Positions 47,101 through 55,613 of a stretch of 64,000 bases of DNA are shown piece after piece. Location: contig NZ_JAHTKI010000007.1 of assembly GCF_019145475.1 (NCBI RefSeq), positions 124,001-188,000 of the forward strand. Direction: 5' to 3'. This DNA comes from Pseudomonas botevensis (GTDB lineage Bacteria > Pseudomonadota > Gammaproteobacteria > Pseudomonadales > Pseudomonadaceae). Numbering within the stretch: position 1 is the stretch's first letter; every line of letters starts with the position of its first letter. The notes beneath the pieces are model-generated. The model saw only the letters and a program-made list of their open reading frames with translations. It was not told where the DNA came from and searched no databases. The position numbers were made by a program, and so were the translations under genes.

Positions 47101-47946
47101 CGGGGTGATCGCGACAGTCTTGGTGCCCTTGTAGCGGACTTCGGTGAAGAAATGCGCGTCCGGGGTACGGGTCTGCGGAACGTTGGAGCCCCAGGCGATG
47201 ATGTAGTTGGAGTTGTACCAGTCGGCCGATTCCGGCACGTCGGTCTGTTCGCCCCAGACCATCGGCGAGGCTGGCGGCAGGTCGCAATACCAGTCGTAGA
47301 AGCTCAGGCAGGCACCGCCGATCAGCGACAGGTAACGCGCGCCGGCGGCGTAGCTGACCATCGACATCGCCGGGATCGGCGAGAAGCCCACCACCCGGTC
47401 CGGGCCGTACTGTTTGATGGTGTAGACGTTGGCGGCGGCAATGATCTCGTTGACTTCATCCCAACTGGAACGAATGAAGCCACCCATGCCGCGCTTGCTT
47501 TTGTAGGAGTCGGCCTTGGCCTTGTCCTCGACGATGCTCGCCCAGGCCTCGACCGGCGCCAGGGTCTGCCGCGCTTCGCGCCAGAGCTTGAGCAGCGGCT
47601 TGCGGATTTTCGGGTACTTGAGGCGGTTGGCGCTGTAGATGTACCAGCTGTAGCTGGCGCCACGCGGGCAGCCACGGGGCTCGTGGTTGGGCAGATCGTT
47701 GCGGGTGCGCGGGTAGTCGGTCTGCTGGGTTTCCCAGGTGATCAGGCCGTTCTTGACGTAGATTTTCCACGAGCACGAGCCGGTGCAGTTCACCCCGTGG
47801 GTGGAGCGCACGATCTTGTCGTACTGCCAGCGCGAACGGTAGACGTTCTCCCAGTCGCGGGACTCCTTGCGGGTCTCGCCATGACCGTCGGAAAACTCGT
47901 TTTGCTTGCGATTGAAGAACCGCAATTGATCCAGTAAATGACTCAC
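44173..47946 (-). CDS. narG: Respiratory nitrate reductase alpha subunit NarG
   Basis: 1257-residue catalytic subunit reducing nitrate to nitrite at a molybdenum bis-MGD site on the cytoplasmic side. The FS0 cluster ligands are in STHGVNCTGSCSW (His50, Cys54, Cys58), with a later Cys in EPRGCPRGAS. The molybdenum-ligand Asp region GGACLSFYDWYCDLPPASP is intact. GTG start with GAGGA 8 bases upstream. The long open frame on the opposite strand (44023-47937) is a shadow of this gene. Confidence 0.97.
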   Translation of the reverse strand: MSHLLDQLRFFNRKQNEFSDGHGETRKESRDWENVYRSRWQYDKIVRSTHGVNCTGSCSWKIYVKNGLITWETQQTDYPRTRNDLPNHEPRGCPRGASYSWYIYSANRLKYPKIRKPLLKLWREARQTLAPVEAWASIVEDKAKADSYKSKRGMGGFIRSSWDEVNEIIAAANVYTIKQYGPDRVVGFSPIPAMSMVSYAAGARYLSLIGGACLSFYDWYCDLPPASPMVWGEQTDVPESADWYNSNYIIAWGSNVPQTRTPDAHFFTEVRYKGTKTVAITPDYSEVAKLTDLWLNPKQGTDAALAQAFNHVIFKEFHLDQPSAYFTEYAKRYTDLPVLVLLKPMLGTAPGAGYQPDRFLRASDLTDNLGQDNNPEWKTIALDANGELVSPQGSIGYRWGEKGKWNILAREGGEGREIDLKLSLIGDDVAEVAFPYFAGEAHEYFEHVAGDAVQYRRVPVHSLTLADGSVAKVATVFDLSAANLAIDRGLGGANVAKDYNDASVPGTPAWQEQITGVSREKAIQIAREFADNADKTRGRSMIIVGAAMNHWYHMDMNYRGLINMLMLCGCVGQTGGGWAHYVGQEKLRPQCGWLPLAFGLDWSRPPRQMNGTSFFYAHSSQWRHEKMNMHDVLSPLADKSQFPEHALDYNIRAERAGWLPSAPQLNTNPLHICRDAAAAGMDTKDYVVKSLHEGSLRFACEQPDSPVNFPRNMFIWRSNLLGSSGKGHEYMLKYLLGTKNGVMNEDIGQVGDCKPEEAEWVDQGAIGKLDLVTTLDFRMSSTCVYSDIVLPTATWYEKDDMNTSDMHPFIHPLSAAIDPAWESRSDWEIYKGIAKAFSAMSEGHLGVEKDLVTVPLMHDSVGELAQPFGGTDWKSAGVAPQPGKNAPNLQVVERDYPNIYKQFTSLGPLLEKQGNGGKGINWNTEAEVKFLGELNHHEREAGISKGRPKIDTAIDAAEVILSLAPETNGHVAVKAWAALSEFTGLDHSHLALPKEHEAIRFRDIQAQPRKIISSPTWSGLEDDHVSYNAGYTNVHENIPWRTITGRQQFYQDHPWMQAFGEQLMSYRPPVNTRTIEGVKGKRSNGETEIVLNWITPHQKWGIHSTYSDNLLMLTLSRGGPIVWLSENDARRANIEDNDWIECFNANGALTARAVVSQRIKDGMVMMYHAQERIVNVPGAQTTKTRGGHHNSVTRVVLKPTHMIGGYAQQAYGFNYYGTVGCNRDEFVVVRKMSRVDWLDGSDGNDLPRPLPTDIEEN

Positions 47947-48015
47947 GGTGTAGTCCTCTCAGGCTTGCTGCGGGGTTCTGCGCCCCGCCCACGCAATGGT
48001 TGGATTCGGGTCGTC

Positions 48016-49413
48016 TCAGCAGGGGGTCTCGGCGCCTTTGCGCGCGTACCACCACCAGGTCACGACGATGCAGCTCAGGTAAAAGCCGACGAACATGTAG
48101 AAGGCCATCTCCGGGCCGCCGGTCTGGGCCATCGAAGTGCCGAAGGATTTGGGAATGAAGAACGCACCGAAGGCGCCCATGGCCGAACTGAAACCGAGGA
48201 CGGCGGCGGACTCCTTGCCGGCGTCCTTGAGCGCTTGCTCGCGCACCGCTGGCGCCTTGCCGGCCGAGGCTTTTTCATGCTGGGCGCGGAAGATCACCGG
48301 GATCATGCGGAAGGTGGAGCCGTTGCCGATGCCGGTGGTGATGAACAGCAGCATGAACAGGCCGAGGAAACCGTAGAAGTTGCCGCCGCTGCCGTTCTGC
48401 GGCAGGAAGTGCAGGACGCCGAAGACCATCACGATCATCAGGACGAAATTCCACAGGGTCACTTTCGCGCCGCCGAGCTTGTCCGCCAGCCAGCCGCCCA
48501 ATGGACGCACCAGCGCACCGACCAGCGGGCCGAGGAAGGCAAACTTCAGGGCGATGACATCGGGGAACGCGGTCTTGATCAGCAAGGGAAACGCCGCCGA
48601 GAAGCCGATGAACGAGCCGAACGTTGCCAGGTAGAGCCAGCACATCAGCCAGTTGTGCTTGCGCTTGAAGATCACCGCCTGCTCGCTGAACGAGGCCTTG
48701 GCGCTGGACAGATCGTTCATGCCGAACCAGGCCAGCACGGTCACCAGCACAATGAACGGCACCCACATGAACCCGGCGTTCTGCAGCCACAATTGCGTGC
48801 CGTCCGGCAGCACTTGCGCCTTGCCGCCAAGGAAACCGAACACACCGAAGGTAATCACCAGCGGCACGCAAAACTGCATCACCGACACGCCGAGGTTACC
48901 CAGTCCGGCGTTCAGTCCCAGCGCCGTGCCCTGCTGCGACTTGGGATAGAAGAAGCTGATGTTGGACATGCTCGAAGCGAAGTTGCCGCCGCCAAAGCCA
49001 CAGAGCAACGCGATCATCACGAACACGCTGTACGAAGTACTGGTGTCCTGCACGGCGAAGCCCATCCAGATCGACGGAATCAGCAACGACGCGGTGCTCA
49101 GCGCGGTCCAGCGGCGGCCGCCGAAGATCGGCACCATGAACGAATAGAAGACCCGGAACGTCGCCCCGGACAACCCCGGCAACGCCGCCAGCCAGAACAA
49201 CTGGTCGGTGCTGAAGGTGAAGCCGATGGCATTCAGGCGCACGATCACCGTGCTCCAGACCATCCACACGGCGAAGGCCAGCAGCAGCGCGGGAATCGAG
49301 ATCCACAGGTTGCGGGTGGCGGTCTGTTTGCCGCTACTGCCCCAGAACGCGGGGTCCTCGGGGCGCCAGTCATGAATGACCGGGCCTTGGTCAGGCTTTT
49401 GCAGAACGGACAT
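48016..49413 (-). CDS. narK2: Nitrate/nitrite transporter NarK2
   Basis: 465-residue MFS protein with about 12 membrane helices. Nitrate-signature glycine-rich regions are visible (GFGGGNFASSMSNISFFYP and GLNAGLGNLGVSVMQF). The second of two narK genes; in Pseudomonas this one acts mainly as nitrate/nitrite antiporter. ATG at 49413 with AAGGAG upstream, overlapping the end of narK1 by 23 bases. Confidence 0.92.
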   Translation of the reverse strand: MSVLQKPDQGPVIHDWRPEDPAFWGSSGKQTATRNLWISIPALLLAFAVWMVWSTVIVRLNAIGFTFSTDQLFWLAALPGLSGATFRVFYSFMVPIFGGRRWTALSTASLLIPSIWMGFAVQDTSTSYSVFVMIALLCGFGGGNFASSMSNISFFYPKSQQGTALGLNAGLGNLGVSVMQFCVPLVITFGVFGFLGGKAQVLPDGTQLWLQNAGFMWVPFIVLVTVLAWFGMNDLSSAKASFSEQAVIFKRKHNWLMCWLYLATFGSFIGFSAAFPLLIKTAFPDVIALKFAFLGPLVGALVRPLGGWLADKLGGAKVTLWNFVLMIVMVFGVLHFLPQNGSGGNFYGFLGLFMLLFITTGIGNGSTFRMIPVIFRAQHEKASAGKAPAVREQALKDAGKESAAVLGFSSAMGAFGAFFIPKSFGTSMAQTGGPEMAFYMFVGFYLSCIVVTWWWYARKGAETPC

Positions 49414-50683
49414 GGTGTTCTCCTTGGGCAATGCTGGAATTCGGGGCCGGCGCTTTACCCAGCACCGGGCTTTTGCGGATCTCGCTGAAGTACATCCAGG
49501 CCAGGGACACCCAGACCACGCCGTACAGCAACATGAAGCAGGAGGAGCGCACGCCGGTCAGGTCGACCAGGGCGCCAAACAGGATCGGCAGGATGAAACC
49601 GCCCAGGCCACCGGCCAGGCCGACGATGCCCGACACCGCCCCCATGTTTTTCGGATAGTCATTGGCGATGTATTTGAAGACCGAGGCCTTGCCGAACGCG
49701 AAGGCGATGCCCATCACGAACAGCAGCACGGTGAACAGCGCAGGATTGAGGCCGATGTGGAAATCCACCGGGCCATTGATGGTCTGCACTTGCAGTTGGG
49801 TTTGCGGATACGAGAGCAGGAACAGGCAGATCCAGCTGACCCACAGCACCCACCAGGTCACGCTCTGCGCGCCCCAGCGATCCGACATCCAGCCGCCCAC
49901 CGCGCGCAGCACGCCACCGGGCAGGGAAAAACAGGCCGCCAGCAGCGCTGCGCTTTGCAGGCTGAAGCCGTATTCCTGCACGTAGTATTTGGTCATCCAC
50001 AGCGCCAGGGCCACGTAGCCGCCGAAGACGATCGAGTAGTACTGGCAGTAGCGCCACACCGCCGGGTCTTTCAGCGAACGCAGTTGCTCGCGCAGGCTGG
50101 CGCCCGATGCGCTGCGGTGGGCCTGGTTGTCGGCACTGAGGAACCAGAACAGCAATGCGGTGATGAACAGGATCGCACTGAAGACCTTTGGCACCAGTTG
50201 CCAGCTGCCGGCGGCAATCAGCGCCGGAGCGAGAAACTTGGTCACGGCCGACCCGGCGTTACCGGCGCCAAACACGCCCATGGCAAAACCCTGGCTGTCC
50301 TTGTCGAACCACTTGGCAACGTAGGCGATCCCCACCGAAAACGAGCCACCGGCCAGCCCGACGAACAGGCCCAGTACAAGGAATTGCCAGTAGGCGGTGG
50401 CGTGGCTGATCAGATAGAGGGGCGCGACGCAGGACAGCATCAGCACGAAGAACACGCTGCGACCGCCGAACCGGTCGGTCAGCAAACCCAGCGGCAGACG
50501 TGACAACGAGCCGGTCAACACCGGGGTGGCGGCCAGCAGGCCGAATTGGGTTTCGTTGAGCTGCAGCAGTTCCTTGATCGGCACGCCGAGCACCGCAAAC
50601 ATCATCCAGACCATGAAACAGACAGTGAAGGCCAGCGTGCTCATGCCCAGCACCAGGCCTTGGCGTACACGGGGTGTGGTCAC
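49391..50683 (-). CDS. narK1: Nitrate transporter NarK1
   Basis: 430-residue MFS protein, 12 helices, with nitrate-signature motifs GLAGGSFSVGIAYVAKWF and GVFGAGNAGSAVTKF. The first gene of the nar operon; the NarK1 type is a nitrate/proton symporter used to start respiration. GTG start with GGAG upstream. An Anr box and a NarL-type palindrome lie in the shared region with narX. Confidence 0.92.
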   Translation of the reverse strand: MTTPRVRQGLVLGMSTLAFTVCFMVWMMFAVLGVPIKELLQLNETQFGLLAATPVLTGSLSRLPLGLLTDRFGGRSVFFVLMLSCVAPLYLISHATAYWQFLVLGLFVGLAGGSFSVGIAYVAKWFDKDSQGFAMGVFGAGNAGSAVTKFLAPALIAAGSWQLVPKVFSAILFITALLFWFLSADNQAHRSASGASLREQLRSLKDPAVWRYCQYYSIVFGGYVALALWMTKYYVQEYGFSLQSAALLAACFSLPGGVLRAVGGWMSDRWGAQSVTWWVLWVSWICLFLLSYPQTQLQVQTINGPVDFHIGLNPALFTVLLFVMGIAFAFGKASVFKYIANDYPKNMGAVSGIVGLAGGLGGFILPILFGALVDLTGVRSSCFMLLYGVVWVSLAWMYFSEIRKSPVLGKAPAPNSSIAQGEHHVRSAKA

Positions 50684-50741
50684 AATGCTCTCCAGTCAGT
50701 TAGCCATGGCGGCAGACTAGAGAGAGCAACCGCGCAAAAAC

Positions 50742-50755
50742 TTGATCCACATCAA
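50742..50755. promoter_or_regulatory. Anr/Dnr box of the narK1 promoter
   Basis: TTGATCCACATCAA, perfect TTGAT-N4-ATCAA, centred 65 bases before the narK1 GTG. A class II site at -41.5 would leave a leader of about 24 bases. Confidence 0.9.
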
Positions 50756-50793
50756 AGAGGGCCAATGGGCCTCGGGCCTATGCTTGTGCTACC

Positions 50794-50809
50794 TACCTCC
50801 AAGGAGGTA
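50794..50809. promoter_or_regulatory. NarL-type 7-2-7 palindrome between narK1 and narX
   Basis: TACCTCCAAGGAGGTA: two inverted heptamers separated by two bases, the spacing used by NarL dimers. It sits 39 bases on the narX side of the Anr box, suitable for NarL control of the nar operon and perhaps of narXL. Confidence 0.75.
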
Positions 50810-50983
50810 GTCCGGAAAACCGCTGAAACCCTTTGTTTATCAGTGTTTTGGATTTTTCCGGCCAGTGTTCTGTCGACACGGAGCTGTCGGCAACTCTTTA
50901 GAGGTAGCGAGCCCGGGATAGGCCGTCATGCCGATCCTGGAGCCTTGCATGCCCGGTTTCCCTGTCTTTTGCGGAGCAGCCAG

Positions 50984-52786
50984 ATGATTGGCTGGCTGCG
51001 CAGCTCCCTGCCCGCTCGCGCCGGGCTGGCAGTGATTCTGATCGCGATGCTGGCCCTCGCTAGTTCGCTGAGCGCCGGTCTGATCGCCTGGTTCAGTCAG
51101 GGCGATGCCGCTGCCATCAACACCGCAGGCTCGGTGCGCATGGAGACCTACCACCTGAGCTGGAGACTCGCCTCCGGCGCCGGCAACGAAGAAATCACAG
51201 AGATCGCCCACAGCCTGCAACGCCGCCTCGACAGCCAGTCCCTTAAAGCCGTGCTGGAGGATGGCCCGAGCGCCGCGCTGCAAGTCAGCTACGGGCAGAT
51301 CCAGCAACAGTGGAGCGACGTCCTGCGTCCGGCACTGGAACGTGGCGATGCAACGGCGTTTCAGGCCCAGGCCCAGCCGTTCGTTGAGCAACTGAACCAG
51401 TTCGTCAGCCTGTTGCAGCGCCAGAGCGAACAAAAACAAGGCTGGCAGCAAGTGATTCAGGGCCTGGCCCTGTTCACCACCATGATTGTCTTGCTGATTG
51501 GCTTGTACGAATTGCAGTACGGGGTCATTGCGCCGCTCAAGGAACTGGTGGAGGCGACCCAGCGTTTTCGCCGTGGTGATTTCCAGGCGCGGGTCAACCA
51601 CCAGTCCCAGGACGAGTTGGGTCAGTTGGCGATGAGCTTCAACGCCATGGCCGAGACCATCGAAGAATCCCATCGCACCCTGGAAAGCCAGGTCCAGCAG
51701 AAAACCCTCAACCTGCAACAGGCCAACGCCGCGCTGGAGCTGCTGTATCAAAGCAGCCGCAGCCTCGCCACGCGTCTGGCCAACGCCGAAGGACTGGACA
51801 AGTTGATCCAGCGCTTCCAGCAGCGTCTACCCGGCTTGCGCCTGTCGCTGTGCCTGCAAGGTCAGTTGCAGGCCCCCGCTCCCCAATTGCTCGCCCTGCA
51901 CGGTGCCGACAGCCGCGATGTCTGTGCCAAAAGCGATTGCGCCAACTGCCAGCGGCATCACGGCAGCAGCTCGCAATCGTTCAGCATCAGCAACCAGGGC
52001 AGCGAGCTGGGTGAACTCAAGGCGCACTTTGTCGATGGCCACCCGCCGCAAGCCTGGGAAACCCAATTGATCCAGGCCCTGGCCAACCTGATCGGCACCT
52101 CGCTCTCGCTCAAGCGTCAGCGCGAGCAGGACCATCGCCTGCTGCTGCTCGAAGAGCGCGCGATCATCGCCCGCGAACTGCACGACTCGCTGGCCCAGGC
52201 GCTGTCCTACATGAAGCTGCAAGTCAGCCGCATGCAGACCCTGATGCGCCGGGGCGAACCGGTGCAGACCCTGGAATCGGTCACCGCCGAACTGCGCGAG
52301 GGCCTGAACAACGCCTACCGCCAGTTGCGCGAACTGCTGACCACCTTTCGCTTGCAGATTCACGATGCCGGCCTGGTGCAGGAACTCAAGGACACCGCCG
52401 CCGAGTTTTCCCGGCGCGGGGAGTTCCAGGTACACCTGCACGTCGACACCCTGGCCTTCGAGCTGTCGGCCAGCGAGCAGATCCACATTTTGCAGATCAC
52501 CCGCGAAGCGCTCTCCAACTGCCTGCGCCATGCCCACGCGCAGAACGCCTGGCTGGAGCTGCGCCAGGACGGCGAGAACGTCCGGCTCACCGTCGAAGAC
52601 GACGGGCGCGGTTTCAGCGGCAACGTCGATCAACGCGAACACCACGGCCTGAACATCATGGATGAACGGGCGCGCAGCCTGCGCGGCCAGTTGCAGATCG
52701 TTTCCCGGGAGCCTCAGGGCACCCTCGTCCACTTGCAATTCCACCCGGAATTTCTCGGGCGGCACACAGAAGGTAACGTCGCATGA
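50984..52786 (+). CDS. narX: Nitrate sensor histidine kinase NarX
   Basis: 600 residues. Two membrane helices (about 15-37 and 157-178) flank a periplasmic helical sensor. The nitrate-binding P-box is AINTAGSVRMETYHLSWRL at about 45-62. A HAMP domain and a central Cys cluster (CAKSDCANC) follow. The H-box is IARELHDSLAQALSYM with His400, of the HisKA_3 type, then an HATPase domain with VEDDGRGFSG. ATG at 50984 has GGAG upstream; a longer reading from 50546 overlaps narK1 and is rejected. It overlaps narL by four bases. Confidence 0.94.
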   Translation: MIGWLRSSLPARAGLAVILIAMLALASSLSAGLIAWFSQGDAAAINTAGSVRMETYHLSWRLASGAGNEEITEIAHSLQRRLDSQSLKAVLEDGPSAALQVSYGQIQQQWSDVLRPALERGDATAFQAQAQPFVEQLNQFVSLLQRQSEQKQGWQQVIQGLALFTTMIVLLIGLYELQYGVIAPLKELVEATQRFRRGDFQARVNHQSQDELGQLAMSFNAMAETIEESHRTLESQVQQKTLNLQQANAALELLYQSSRSLATRLANAEGLDKLIQRFQQRLPGLRLSLCLQGQLQAPAPQLLALHGADSRDVCAKSDCANCQRHHGSSSQSFSISNQGSELGELKAHFVDGHPPQAWETQLIQALANLIGTSLSLKRQREQDHRLLLLEERAIIARELHDSLAQALSYMKLQVSRMQTLMRRGEPVQTLESVTAELREGLNNAYRQLRELLTTFRLQIHDAGLVQELKDTAAEFSRRGEFQVHLHVDTLAFELSASEQIHILQITREALSNCLRHAHAQNAWLELRQDGENVRLTVEDDGRGFSGNVDQREHHGLNIMDERARSLRGQLQIVSREPQGTLVHLQFHPEFLGRHTEGNVA

Positions 52787-53430
52787 ACCCGTCCCCACAA
52801 CATCGCATCTTGCTGGTCGACGACCATCCGATGATGCGGCGCGGCATCCGCCAGATGCTCGAACTCGAAGATGATTTTTTGATCGTCGGTGAAGCCAGTC
52901 ATGGCGAAGAAGCCCTGAGCCTGATCGAACCGCTGCAACCGGACCTGCTGCTGCTCGACAACAACATGCCGCAGATGAACGGCATCGAAACCCTGCGTCG
53001 GCTGCGGGCCATGCACTTCACCGGCAAGGTATTGCTGTTCACCGTCTCGGACGCCGAAGACGATATTCGCGATGCCCTGCGCCTGGAGGCCGACGGCTAT
53101 CTGCTCAAGGACATGGAGCCGGAACTGTTGATCCAGTACATTCGCGATGCCCTGAACGGTGCGCTGGTCATCAGCCCCGGCCTGACCCGCGTCATGGCCC
53201 AGGCGCTGCGCACGCCGCCGCGTCAGGCGGCCGTGGAACTGACCGAGCGCGAACGTCAGGTGCTCAAGACCATCGCCGCCGGCCTGAGCAACAAGGTCAT
53301 CGGCCACAAACTGGGGATCACCGAAGGCACGGTCAAGGTTCACGTCAAGAACCTGCTGCACAAGCTCGGGCTGCGTTCGCGGGTCGAGGCGGCCGTGTGG
53401 GCCATGGAGCATCTGCGCAGCGCCGGCTGA
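52783..53430 (+). CDS. narL: Nitrate response regulator NarL
   Basis: 215 residues. Receiver domain with the acidic pair DD13-14 and phospho-acceptor Asp59 (LLLLDNNMPQMNG, one residue different from the usual LDxxMP), switch Thr in LLFTVSD, and Lys in YLLKDM. C-terminal LuxR-type HTH with LTERERQVLKTIAAGLSNKV. ATGA overlap with narX. Likely binds the shared CTCC-NN-GGAGGTA palindromes in this window. Confidence 0.95.
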   Translation: MNPSPQHRILLVDDHPMMRRGIRQMLELEDDFLIVGEASHGEEALSLIEPLQPDLLLLDNNMPQMNGIETLRRLRAMHFTGKVLLFTVSDAEDDIRDALRLEADGYLLKDMEPELLIQYIRDALNGALVISPGLTRVMAQALRTPPRQAAVELTERERQVLKTIAAGLSNKVIGHKLGITEGTVKVHVKNLLHKLGLRSRVEAAVWAMEHLRSAG

Positions 53431-53436
53431 CACGCA

Positions 53437-53452
53437 TGCCTCCTTGGAGGTA
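53437..53452. promoter_or_regulatory. NarL-type palindrome upstream of the dnr-like gene
   Basis: TGCCTCCTTGGAGGTA: the same 7-2-7 arrangement as upstream of narK1/narX, one base off in the left heptamer, just after the narL stop and 65 bases before the dnr-like start. Confidence 0.7.
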
Positions 53453-53516
53453 GGCCGGCAGAGGCATAGGTCTGGCCGCCCGCGCTCTTTACTATAAGCG
53501 TCAGCGGAGGTACGCC

Positions 53517-54194
53517 ATGCTGACCCACCCTTCCATCGTTTTAACGTTGCGCCGTCATCACCTGTTCAGCCAGTTGCCGGAGAAGGTCTTCGAGGAAGTC
53601 TGTGCCCTGGCGGTGCTCAGGCGCCTGAGCTGTCATGGCACGCTGATGCATCAGGGCGATCCGGCCAAGCGCTTTTTCCTGCTGGTCAGCGGCCAGATCA
53701 AGTTGTACCGGCTGACCGGCGAAGGCCAGGAAAACCTGGTGGAGATCATCCAGCCCGGCCAGACCTTCGCCGAAGCCCTGCTGTTCAGCCAGGCCCGGCT
53801 GTACCCGGTGACGGCCACGGCACTCAAGGACAGCGTGCTGGTCAGCATCGAGGGCCATCACTACCGCAATGCCCTGGAGGATCAGCCGAAAGTCTGCCTG
53901 GCGATCCTCGCGAGCATGAGCGTTCACCTGCACCTGCGCCTGCGCGACATCGACACCCTGACCATCGCCAGCGCGAGCCGGCGGGTGGTCAACTTCCTGC
54001 TTCAGGAACGCCATCCCGTGACCGGGCAAATCGTCCTGCAAGTGTCCAAACGGCTGGTGGCGTCGAAGCTGGGAATCCAGCCGGAGACCTTTTCGCGGAT
54101 TCTGCATCGGCTGGTGGAGTGCGGACTGATTGCGATGGAGCGGCGCAATATCCGCATCCTCGCCGACGAAGACGCGCTGGTGGCGTTTCAATAG
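53517..54194 (+). CDS. dnr: Crp/Fnr-family regulator, Dnr type
   Basis: 225 residues. Cyclic-nucleotide-binding-like fold (HGTLMHQGDPAKRFFLLVSG, IKLYRLTGEGQENLVEII, TFAEALLF) and a C-terminal Crp HTH (SKRLVASKLGIQPETFSRIL). The N-terminal cysteines needed for an Fe-S cluster are absent, which separates it from Anr/FNR and fits the haem-dependent NO sensor Dnr. The recognition helix QPETFSRILHR is the Dnr/Anr type, so it should bind TTGAT-N4-ATCAA boxes. The NarL-type site upstream suggests nitrate control. GGAGG precedes the ATG. Confidence 0.85.
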   Translation: MLTHPSIVLTLRRHHLFSQLPEKVFEEVCALAVLRRLSCHGTLMHQGDPAKRFFLLVSGQIKLYRLTGEGQENLVEIIQPGQTFAEALLFSQARLYPVTATALKDSVLVSIEGHHYRNALEDQPKVCLAILASMSVHLHLRLRDIDTLTIASASRRVVNFLLQERHPVTGQIVLQVSKRLVASKLGIQPETFSRILHRLVECGLIAMERRNIRILADEDALVAFQ

Positions 54195-54223
54195 ACGAAT
54201 GGGTCGTACAGGTCCGCGCAAAG

Positions 54224-54532
54224 CTATTGGGTCACCACGATCTTGCCGGTCATCTGCGGGTGCAGGACACAGAAATACTCGAACTCGCCGGGCTTATCGA
54301 ATAACCAGGAAAAACTGTCATTCGTGTCTAATGCCCCGGAGCGAAACACCTTGCGGGTTTCCGCCACCGTATGCGGGATCTGATCGTCATTCACCCACGT
54401 CACTTTGGTGCCCACGGACACGTTCAGCACCACCGGCATGAACATGAACTCCTTGATATTGATCTTCACCTCCTCGGCCCACACCGGCATCGACAACATC
54501 AGGCACAACAGCGCCAACAGTCGCGTTTTCAT
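54224..54532 (-). CDS. Periplasmic cupredoxin (plastocyanin/pseudoazurin-like)
   Basis: 102 residues with a signal peptide (LLALLCLMLSMPVWA). Copper ligands: His in DDQIPHTVAE, and Cys, His and Met in YFCVLHPQMTGKI, a complete type 1 site. It is 14 bases behind the metallophosphoesterase gene and likely co-transcribed from the ECF-type promoter at 55563-55588. An electron carrier or copper-handling role is inferred. Confidence 0.88.
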   Translation of the reverse strand: MKTRLLALLCLMLSMPVWAEEVKINIKEFMFMPVVLNVSVGTKVTWVNDDQIPHTVAETRKVFRSGALDTNDSFSWLFDKPGEFEYFCVLHPQMTGKIVVTQ

Positions 54533-54546
54533 CTGACCGCCCTCCC

Positions 54547-55515
54547 CTAGACCAATGTCGAATCAATCAGCGCCAGCGGGTGATCGCCCTGCGTCGCCCG
54601 CACATCGGTGATCCCCAGATAATTGCGCAACTGATCGGCCGCCACGGTCATCGGTCCCGGTGACGGTGCCGTGCCCGGCGCCGGTTGCGGATAGGCGGTG
54701 CCGCGTGCGGTGTGGAAGGTGATGTTGCCTTCGACCTTCTGGATGACCTGATGAATGTGCCCGTTCAGTACCGTCACCGAGCCGTACTTGCGCAGCATCG
54801 CAATGGCATGGTCGCCATCCTCGGTGCCCCAGCCCCACGGCTGATAAATCGTCCACAGCGGAATGTGGGTGAACACGACAATCGGCGTACTGCTCGATAC
54901 CGCCCGCAGATCATCGGCCAGCCAGGCCAGCTGATCGGCGCCCAGACTGGCCTCATGGCCGGCTTGGAAGTTGAAGACATTGACCAGCGCGATGAAATGC
55001 ACGCCGTGGTCATCGAAGCTGTACCAGCCGTTACCTCGGGTGCCCTTGCCATAACGTTCCAGGTAGAGCTTGCCGCCACCCTCATCGAGGGTGTCGTGCT
55101 CGCCCGGCACGTAATGCACGGTGGACGGCAGGCCCTTGAGCAACTGTGCCGCGGTGTCGAACTCTTCGGCCTTGGACAGGTGCGTGATGTCGCCGGTGTG
55201 CAGGATCAGCGATGGCCGTTGCGGCAGCGCGACGACCCTGTCGATCGCCACCTGCAGGGTTTTCACCGGTTCAGGGTTGGCTTCCTTGTTGAACCCGATG
55301 TGCGAGTCGCTGATCTGCACGAAATGAAAGCTGCTGGCCAATGCCCTGGGGTCGGCGACGTTGCCCGTCTCATCCAGGGCAAAGGCCCTGGGAATCCCGC
55401 CGCTCATGGCCCAGATCACCCCGGCCCCGGCCCACGCCGAGCACTTGAGCAGTGTCCGCCGATCAGGGTTGAGCAATTCGTCGGTGCGTTGCGGGCGTTT
55501 TGATCGAATGTCCAT
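54547..55515 (-). CDS. Tat-exported metallophosphoesterase
   Basis: 322 residues. Twin-arginine leader (DRRTLLKCSAWAGAGVIWAM). The calcineurin-type metal motifs are in order: QISDSHIG, LHTGDITH, VPGEHD, FTHIPLW and NGHIHQV. Substrate unknown (phosphodiester or nucleotide). Divergent from an ECF sigma factor gene, with a matching promoter on its own side. Confidence 0.88.
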   Translation of the reverse strand: MDIRSKRPQRTDELLNPDRRTLLKCSAWAGAGVIWAMSGGIPRAFALDETGNVADPRALASSFHFVQISDSHIGFNKEANPEPVKTLQVAIDRVVALPQRPSLILHTGDITHLSKAEEFDTAAQLLKGLPSTVHYVPGEHDTLDEGGGKLYLERYGKGTRGNGWYSFDDHGVHFIALVNVFNFQAGHEASLGADQLAWLADDLRAVSSSTPIVVFTHIPLWTIYQPWGWGTEDGDHAIAMLRKYGSVTVLNGHIHQVIQKVEGNITFHTARGTAYPQPAPGTAPSPGPMTVAADQLRNYLGITDVRATQGDHPLALIDSTLV

Positions 55516-55562
55516 CGGTAGGTCCTCGCTGGCGAACTACAGTGATGTAGCGACACCAGGTA

Positions 55563-55588
55563 AACCTTGCGCGACGAGCGTTTATTCC
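55563..55588 (-). promoter_or_regulatory. ECF-type promoter of the metallophosphoesterase-cupredoxin operon
   Basis: On the minus strand GGAATAA, 16 bases, GTT. Identical core and spacing to the opposite-facing promoter at 55614-55639. It ends about 48 bases before the gene start. Confidence 0.7.
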
Positions 55589-55613
55589 GCGCCGCAAAAT
55601 AAATTCTTTTCCG

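Noticed and set aside
44023..47937. A 1304-codon open frame on the plus strand opposite narG
   Set aside because: Antisense shadow of a highly conserved GC-rich gene: no ribosome site, no recognisable domain, and narG motifs are all intact on the other strand.
53505..53513. Extra GGAGGTA heptamer next to the dnr start
   Set aside because: It is the ribosome-binding site of dnr (GGAGG 6-7 bases before ATG); no inverted partner at two-base spacing.
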